Assembly (NCBI GenBank): GCA_947647555.1
Contig: CANSKT010000009.1
Location: 1 to 36,661, forward strand
Direction: 5' to 3'
Length of the DNA stretch: 36,661 nucleotides
Source: an uncultured Peptococcaceae bacterium
Lineage (GTDB): Bacteria > Bacillota > Dehalobacteriia > UBA4068 > UBA4997
Below are positions 33,003 to 36,661 of this stretch, piece by piece (the first letter of the stretch is position 1; each line of letters opens with the position of its first letter). The notes below the pieces were generated by a model, which was not told the DNA's origin, did no database searches, and was given only the letters and a program-made list of their open reading frames with translations. A program made the translations under genes and the position numbers.

Positions 33003-33076
33003 TTGGAAACTGTATATTGAACCGATTGCACCTATCGGTTATGAAGAATAACACAAATTCAAGTTCGTTGTTTAAA

Positions 33077-33105
33077 TCCCCCGCAGCACACTGCTGTAGG
33101 GGATT
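33077..33105. terminator. Strong hairpin after recombinase B
   Basis: ATCCCC and CAGCA pair with TGCTG and GGGGAT with small internal mismatches. It begins at the stop of recombinase B remnant and lies downstream of the DUF5677 gene, so it may terminate both. Confidence 0.6.
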
Positions 33106-34552
33106 ATACTTTAATCTCCATCCCGTTCTTAAAAGCGAACCGCAAATCTTCCTTGCCGTAGACCGTCACAAAATCCACCATGGCGTACCAGGCTCCCTCG
33201 TCAAAATAATCCACCTGCTCCGGCAGGCTCCGCAGCTCCTCCATAAAGTTCTCCATCATTTTCCGCTACGCCTGTTTCTCCGTGATGGCTGCCTGCACTG
33301 CACCTCTTCCAGCCGTGCCTTCGCTGTTTCAAACGCCCCACCAGAGCATCATAGCGTTTTGCGTATTCGCCCTGGTTCTGTGCAACGCGGGCGTTTTCCC
33401 CGATGCATTTCTGTATTAGTTCCACCGCCACGTTCATCTCCCCATTAGGCTGCCGCGCCTCCGCCTCCAGCTCCCCGGTTTCAAATGCCGTGTCCCTGAC
33501 TTCCTCAAAGCCTGAACAGATAAGGTCTTTATCTTTGCCAATGATGCTCAGTACCTTTATGAAAAGCTGCCGGATGGTTTCCTCATCCAGATGTGGTGTG
33601 GTGCATTTCTCCCTTTCGTCAAACTTATGGTTGCACTGCCAAATTACCTTCCGATATTTATCGTTGGAATGCCAGACCTTGTAGCCGTATCAGTCCACGC
33701 ACCGGATTTTGCTGGAGAAAATACTCACGCAGCTATTCCGGCCATTCCCTTTTTCCCGTGATTGCATCAGCACCTGCACGTTGTCGAAAACGGCGGGGGA
33801 TATGATGGCTTCGTGATTGCCCTCCACATAATACTGCGACACTTCACCCTCATTTTTCTTTTCTTCTTGGAAATCCGTGGTGTAGACTTTCTGCAGGAGC
33901 GCATCTCCTTTGTACTTTTCGCTTGTGAGTATGGATTCCACCACAGCCTTGCCCCATATCTTTTTGCCTCCCGGTGTGGGGATGCCTTTTTCCGTCAGCA
34001 TCTTTGCTATCTGGTACGGCGACCTGCCCTGCAGGAAAAAGCCGTAGATTTCCCTAACGATTTTTGCCCGTTCCTCTTTAATGACAAGATTCCCGTACTC
34101 GCCCCGGTCATAGCCCAGAAACCTTCCGAACGGCACCGTGACTTTGCCATCTGCGAACCGTTTTCTCATGCCCCAGGTGCCGTTGTCCTTCATCTTCCGT
34201 ATGGTTCAACGGCTGTCCACCGTGTTCATCGCAAACCGCGATACGCTCTTAGTGATGATGAGGTCGATCTTCCCGTTCAAGGCATCTTCCACCATTTTAT
34301 TAAATCCCCCACGGTGCCGAGTGAAAGTCGCGCTGATGCTTTCATCCAAATACAGCCCGACAAATTCCCAATCCTCCCAGCTCCGTATGTAGGAGGTATA
34401 ATAATCGCATTGGACGGCGTAGCTGGTCTGCTGGTCCTCCATGTCGGTGCTGATGTGGGCATAGCCAGCCACCTTCCGCTTTTCCGGCTGCTGATCGGGT
34501 CCGCCGTGAAGCGGTTCCGGGTGGCCGGTATCGTTGTCACATTTTTTACCAT
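33104..34552 (-). pseudogene. Decayed large serine recombinase B
   Basis: The remnant runs from an N-terminal MVKNVTTIPATRNRF, through a resolvase domain with YAHISTD and NGKIDLIITKSVSRFAMNTVD, to the recombinase domain and the terminal WYAMVDFVTVYGKEDLRFAF. Frames change near 34480. After NTVDSR a TGA stop occurs and about 45 residues of the resolvase domain are missing (it resumes at WGMRKRFADG). A TGA replaces a Trp or Gly-like residue before YGYKVWHSNDK (near 33689), and frames are lost near 33280. It is clearly inactive. It is the second of a tandem pair with recombinase A. Confidence 0.85.
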
Positions 34553-34596
34553 GTCTGCCTCCTCCCTTCCCGAAAATGGTATTCCAAGCTGCCGTT

Positions 34597-35793
34597 CTAC
34601 AAGACGGTGATTTCCTCTATCTGCCTTTCAAATTCCGCTTCCTCAAATTTCTCCAGTCCGAGGATGCTTACGAAAATGTGCCGTAGTTTGAAATCTGCAT
34701 AATTCACATTGTGGCATTCAACGCCCTTATATCCGTACCGTTTGCCGATGCAGTACCAGTACACCCATTTCCCGCCGAAATTCACCCTGTTGTAGGTGTT
34801 CCCGCAGATGGCGCATCGGATTTTTCCCTGGAAGCAGTCCGTAACCGTTGCCTCGTGCCATGCCTGGTGCAGCCGCAGGTTCTTCCAGACCTTTGTGCCG
34901 CCGTTGGAAAAACAGAGCTCCCTTACCTGATCTCCGAATATCTCCCCATCATCGGTTCGTGGCAGTCTGAAATGTAATACTGCGATGGCTCGCCCCGGTT
35001 CTTCACCTTGTTATGCTTGATGGGGGTCCGCCACATAGCGTTTCTGCAGCCGCCTGTCACCGATGTAAATCTCGTTTTTCAAAATAGTATTCAGATGACT
35101 GTAAGTGAAATCATATCCCCGCCAAGACTTTAACACACGCTTTTTTAGTTCTGCAAGAATATCCGATGCCGCCACACCTGCGGCGGTCTGTTCAAATATA
35201 AACCTCACGGTTTCTGCCTCGTCCTCTTTTACCACATATTTTTCACCGTTATAACGGTATCCGAGGACTTTCTTATTCCTCACGCTGTCTGTGCCGTTAT
35301 GACAGGTTTTGCGGATGCCCCATTTAGAATTCTCCGAAAGCGACCGCACTTCCTCCTGTGCGAAGAACGCAAGGATGGAGAGCATCAGCTCCCCGTCACC
35401 AGAAAAGAAATGGATATTTTCCTTTTCAAACCGCACCTCCACGCCGATTTCCTTCATATGTCTGACCGTGGAGAGCAGGTCTACCGTGTTCCTCGCAAAC
35501 CTCGATATGGTCTTGGCCAAAATAATGTTGACTTTCCCTGCCCCGAAGTCCGCAATGCAATGGTTGAATTCCTCACGCTTTGCCGTCCCGGTCCTGTTGA
35601 TCCCGAAATCTGCATACACCACGGCAAATTCCCACTCAGGGTTCGACTGTATCAGATTGTTGTAGTAGTTCACCTGCACGGAAGGGGAATGGGCAAGGCG
35701 GTCCCTTTCCATGGAAACACGGGCATAATCCGCTACCTTTTGCCGCTTTTTCAGAGCCGGGATTTTTGGCTCTATCCTGTTTACTTTAGCCAT
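34597..35793 (-). pseudogene. Decayed large serine recombinase A
   Basis: ATG 35793 begins a nearly normal N-terminus: YARVSMERDRLAHSPSVQVNYYN (catalytic Ser in RVS), KVNIILAKTISRFARNTVDL and the recombinase domain up to about 35040. There the frame shifts: KHNKVKNRGEPSQYY continues in another frame, then CHEPMMGRYSEIR and a stop. The zinc-ribbon region (CAICGNTYNRVNFGGKWVYWYC) and the C-terminus, ending at 34597, are in a further frame. Two or more frameshifts disable it. With its good resolvase domain it is the youngest of the three. Confidence 0.85.
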
Positions 35794-35837
35794 TTTATCA
35801 CTTCTTTCCGCTACCATATATCACTCTGGACAGGGCT

Positions 35838-36014
35838 TTATATCAAGGGTTTTCTGGCCAGTAATGTACCCGGAATTGGGCGGTATTTTTCCAGAAGTTT
35901 TGTATCAATTATGGCTAACACTTCCTCGTCGATGATGCATTTCTCAAGCATGGAGTTTGCGATAAACATGGAAATGTAATACAGCTTTTCCGCTTCAAAT
36001 TCTTTCTCATCCAT
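35838..36014 (-). CDS. Small hypothetical protein of recombinase elements
   Basis: The 58-residue protein from ATG 36014 reads MDEKEFEAEKLYYISMFIANSMLEKCIIDEEVLAIIDTKLLEKYRP. Similar short SHOCT-like proteins accompany tandem serine recombinases in Firmicute mobile elements. It overlaps the end of the upstream sigma-like pseudogene and precedes recombinase A by 44 bases. Function unknown. Confidence 0.65.
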   Translation of the reverse strand: MDEKEFEAEKLYYISMFIANSMLEKCIIDEEVLAIIDTKLLEKYRPIPGTLLARKPLI

Positions 36015-36423
36015 TCCCGCCACATCCGAACCGGCCGGCTATATAGCATTCATGAGAGCAGTATTTCTGTTTTTTATTCCCATAGGTAGTAAACACCTTC
36101 CCGCATTTCGCACAGGTAAATTCATAGACCGCTTTCTACCTGATCCTCTCCGGATGTTCCGTTCACCACTTTTCCCTGCAGGCTTTGCAACAGAACACCT
36201 GTTTTTTCATATTTGGTCGCTGCTTTATCTCCATGCCGCATTCGCGGCATCTGTCCTTATCGTCTGTTACCAGGATGTCTGCAGAGGTGAGGCTGTTCCT
36301 GCAACAGAAGCTCTTGACGGTATCCTTGGAAATGTCAAGCTCTTTCCCTATGTCTGCATAGCCGCGCCCCATGCTGCGGAAACGGATGATCTTTTCTTTC
36401 TGTTCATCTGTCACTATCAGCAC
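36007..36423 (-). pseudogene. Sigma-like HTH/zinc-finger gene with in-frame stops
   Basis: Start 36423: an HTH segment (FRSMGRGYADIGKELDISKDTVKSF) and zinc fingers CRECGMEI...CCKAC. At 36163-36165 TGA follows REKW where relatives would have Trp. A later TAG interrupts KAVYEF. The same frame continues to a second finger, CAKCGKVF...YCSHEC, ending at 36007. Both stops are single transitions. It belongs to the sigma-70-like HTH proteins that precede recombinases in conjugative or mobilisable elements. Confidence 0.7.
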
Positions 36424-36476
36424 CTCCTCACTATACGGAAATTTTGAAACCGTTTTGAGGGGATATAAAAATAATA

Positions 36477-36503
36477 AAAACCACCCGTTAAACGGATGGT
36501 TTT
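36477..36503 (-). terminator. Terminator of the leader RNA
   Basis: AAAACCA and CCG pair with CGG and TGGTTTT around an AT-rich loop. Both strands show T/A runs; on minus TTTTTATTATTTTTAT follows. It closes the hairpin series at 36504-36661 before the sigma-like gene. Confidence 0.75.
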
Positions 36504-36661
36504 TTCAGGCCCTATAAGGGCCTATTACTTGTAGCAGCTCCCTAAAGGGAGCACTAAATTGATCTGACAATCACAATATTTTCACTGGCAGCCCCCTACT
36601 CGGGGACCATTAGGGCATAGTCCTTATTTCACCGGCTCACCCGTAAACAGGTCTATAAATT
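36504..36661 (-). ncRNA. Candidate structured leader RNA (three tandem hairpins)
   Basis: Reading leftward there are a CCCCGAGTAGGGG hairpin (about 36588-36607), GCTCCC-TTTA-GGGAGC (36537-36552), and AGGCCCT-TAT-AGGGCCT (36507-36523), followed by the terminator at 36477. The stems are GC-rich in AT-rich surroundings. It may be a cis-acting attenuator or a small RNA upstream of the mobile-element genes. It is cut by the window edge, and I cannot assign a known family. Confidence 0.5.

Noticed and set aside
33017-33448. Rightward frame after the DUF5677 gene
   Set aside because: It runs antisense to recognisable recombinase B remnants and has no recognisable protein features.

Overview
The window looks like a chromosomal segment of an endospore-forming Firmicute of the Clostridia or Negativicutes type. 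The evidence is a YabP-type sporulation gene, a convincing spoIIID with a SigE-like promoter, low-GC intergenic DNA with SigA-like promoters, and many anaerobe-style genes (2[4Fe-4S] ferredoxin, NapH-like membrane Fe-S protein, Crp/Fnr regulator, radical SAM protein). I cannot name a species from sequence alone.

Layout. (1) 1-6.8 kb is ordinary host DNA: yabP with the first codons of a downstream gene (probably yabQ), a uridine-kinase-like P-loop protein, and a leftward surface-polysaccharide operon (O-antigen ligase-like protein, polyprenyl-phosphate sugar-1-phosphate transferase, GT-B glycosyltransferase) with a recognisable promoter and terminator. (2) 6.86-7.15 kb is intact spoIIID. (3) 7.2-22.0 kb is a defence island: a leftward operon hsdM - rhuM - hsdS - HAD-like phosphatase - hsdR, followed by a frameshifted DUF262/HNH (GmrSD-like) gene and a membrane-associated protein of unknown function; a divergent intact DUF262-DUF1524 gene; and two toxin-antitoxin pairs (RelE/ParE + RelB/DinJ, YafQ + DinJ). 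The island is flanked by two 181-bp direct repeats (5 mismatches), each carrying the promoter, RBS and first 40 or so codons of spoIIID. Only the left copy continues into a complete gene. (4) 22.6-26.2 kb is a peculiar array: seven small leftward HTH genes, interspersed with five copies of the first 15-18 codons of a rightward SLOG/DUF1273 (YpsA-like) gene. Three of the divergent intergenic spacers contain different promoter-overlapping palindromes. The last SLOG copy is longer but is broken by an in-frame TAG, fused to another coding region and then frameshifted. (5) 26.2-30.5 kb is metabolic or redox host DNA: a Cu/Zn SOD-family protein, an SLC13/ArsB-like permease, a radical SAM protein, a ferredoxin plus NapH-like pair, and a Crp/Fnr regulator. 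(6) 30.6-36.4 kb is the remains of a mobile element: three decayed large serine recombinases, a decayed HTH/zinc-finger sigma-like gene, a small accessory gene, and an AT-rich DUF5677 gene that carries a HEPN-like RDxxxH motif. (7) 36.5-36.66 kb is a run of leftward hairpins ending in a terminator, probably a structured leader RNA.

How it works together. The polysaccharide genes plausibly form one transcript that makes and attaches a surface glycan. The defence island combines type I restriction-modification with Type IV-like (GmrSD family) restriction and TA addiction modules. Its spoIIID direct repeats suggest acquisition by integration or duplication at spoIIID, so that recombination between the repeats could remove the whole island and leave spoIIID intact. 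The HTH/SLOG array looks like repeated duplication of a divergent repressor/target module with diversified operators. It is the least conventional structure in the window and the best candidate for an undescribed system.
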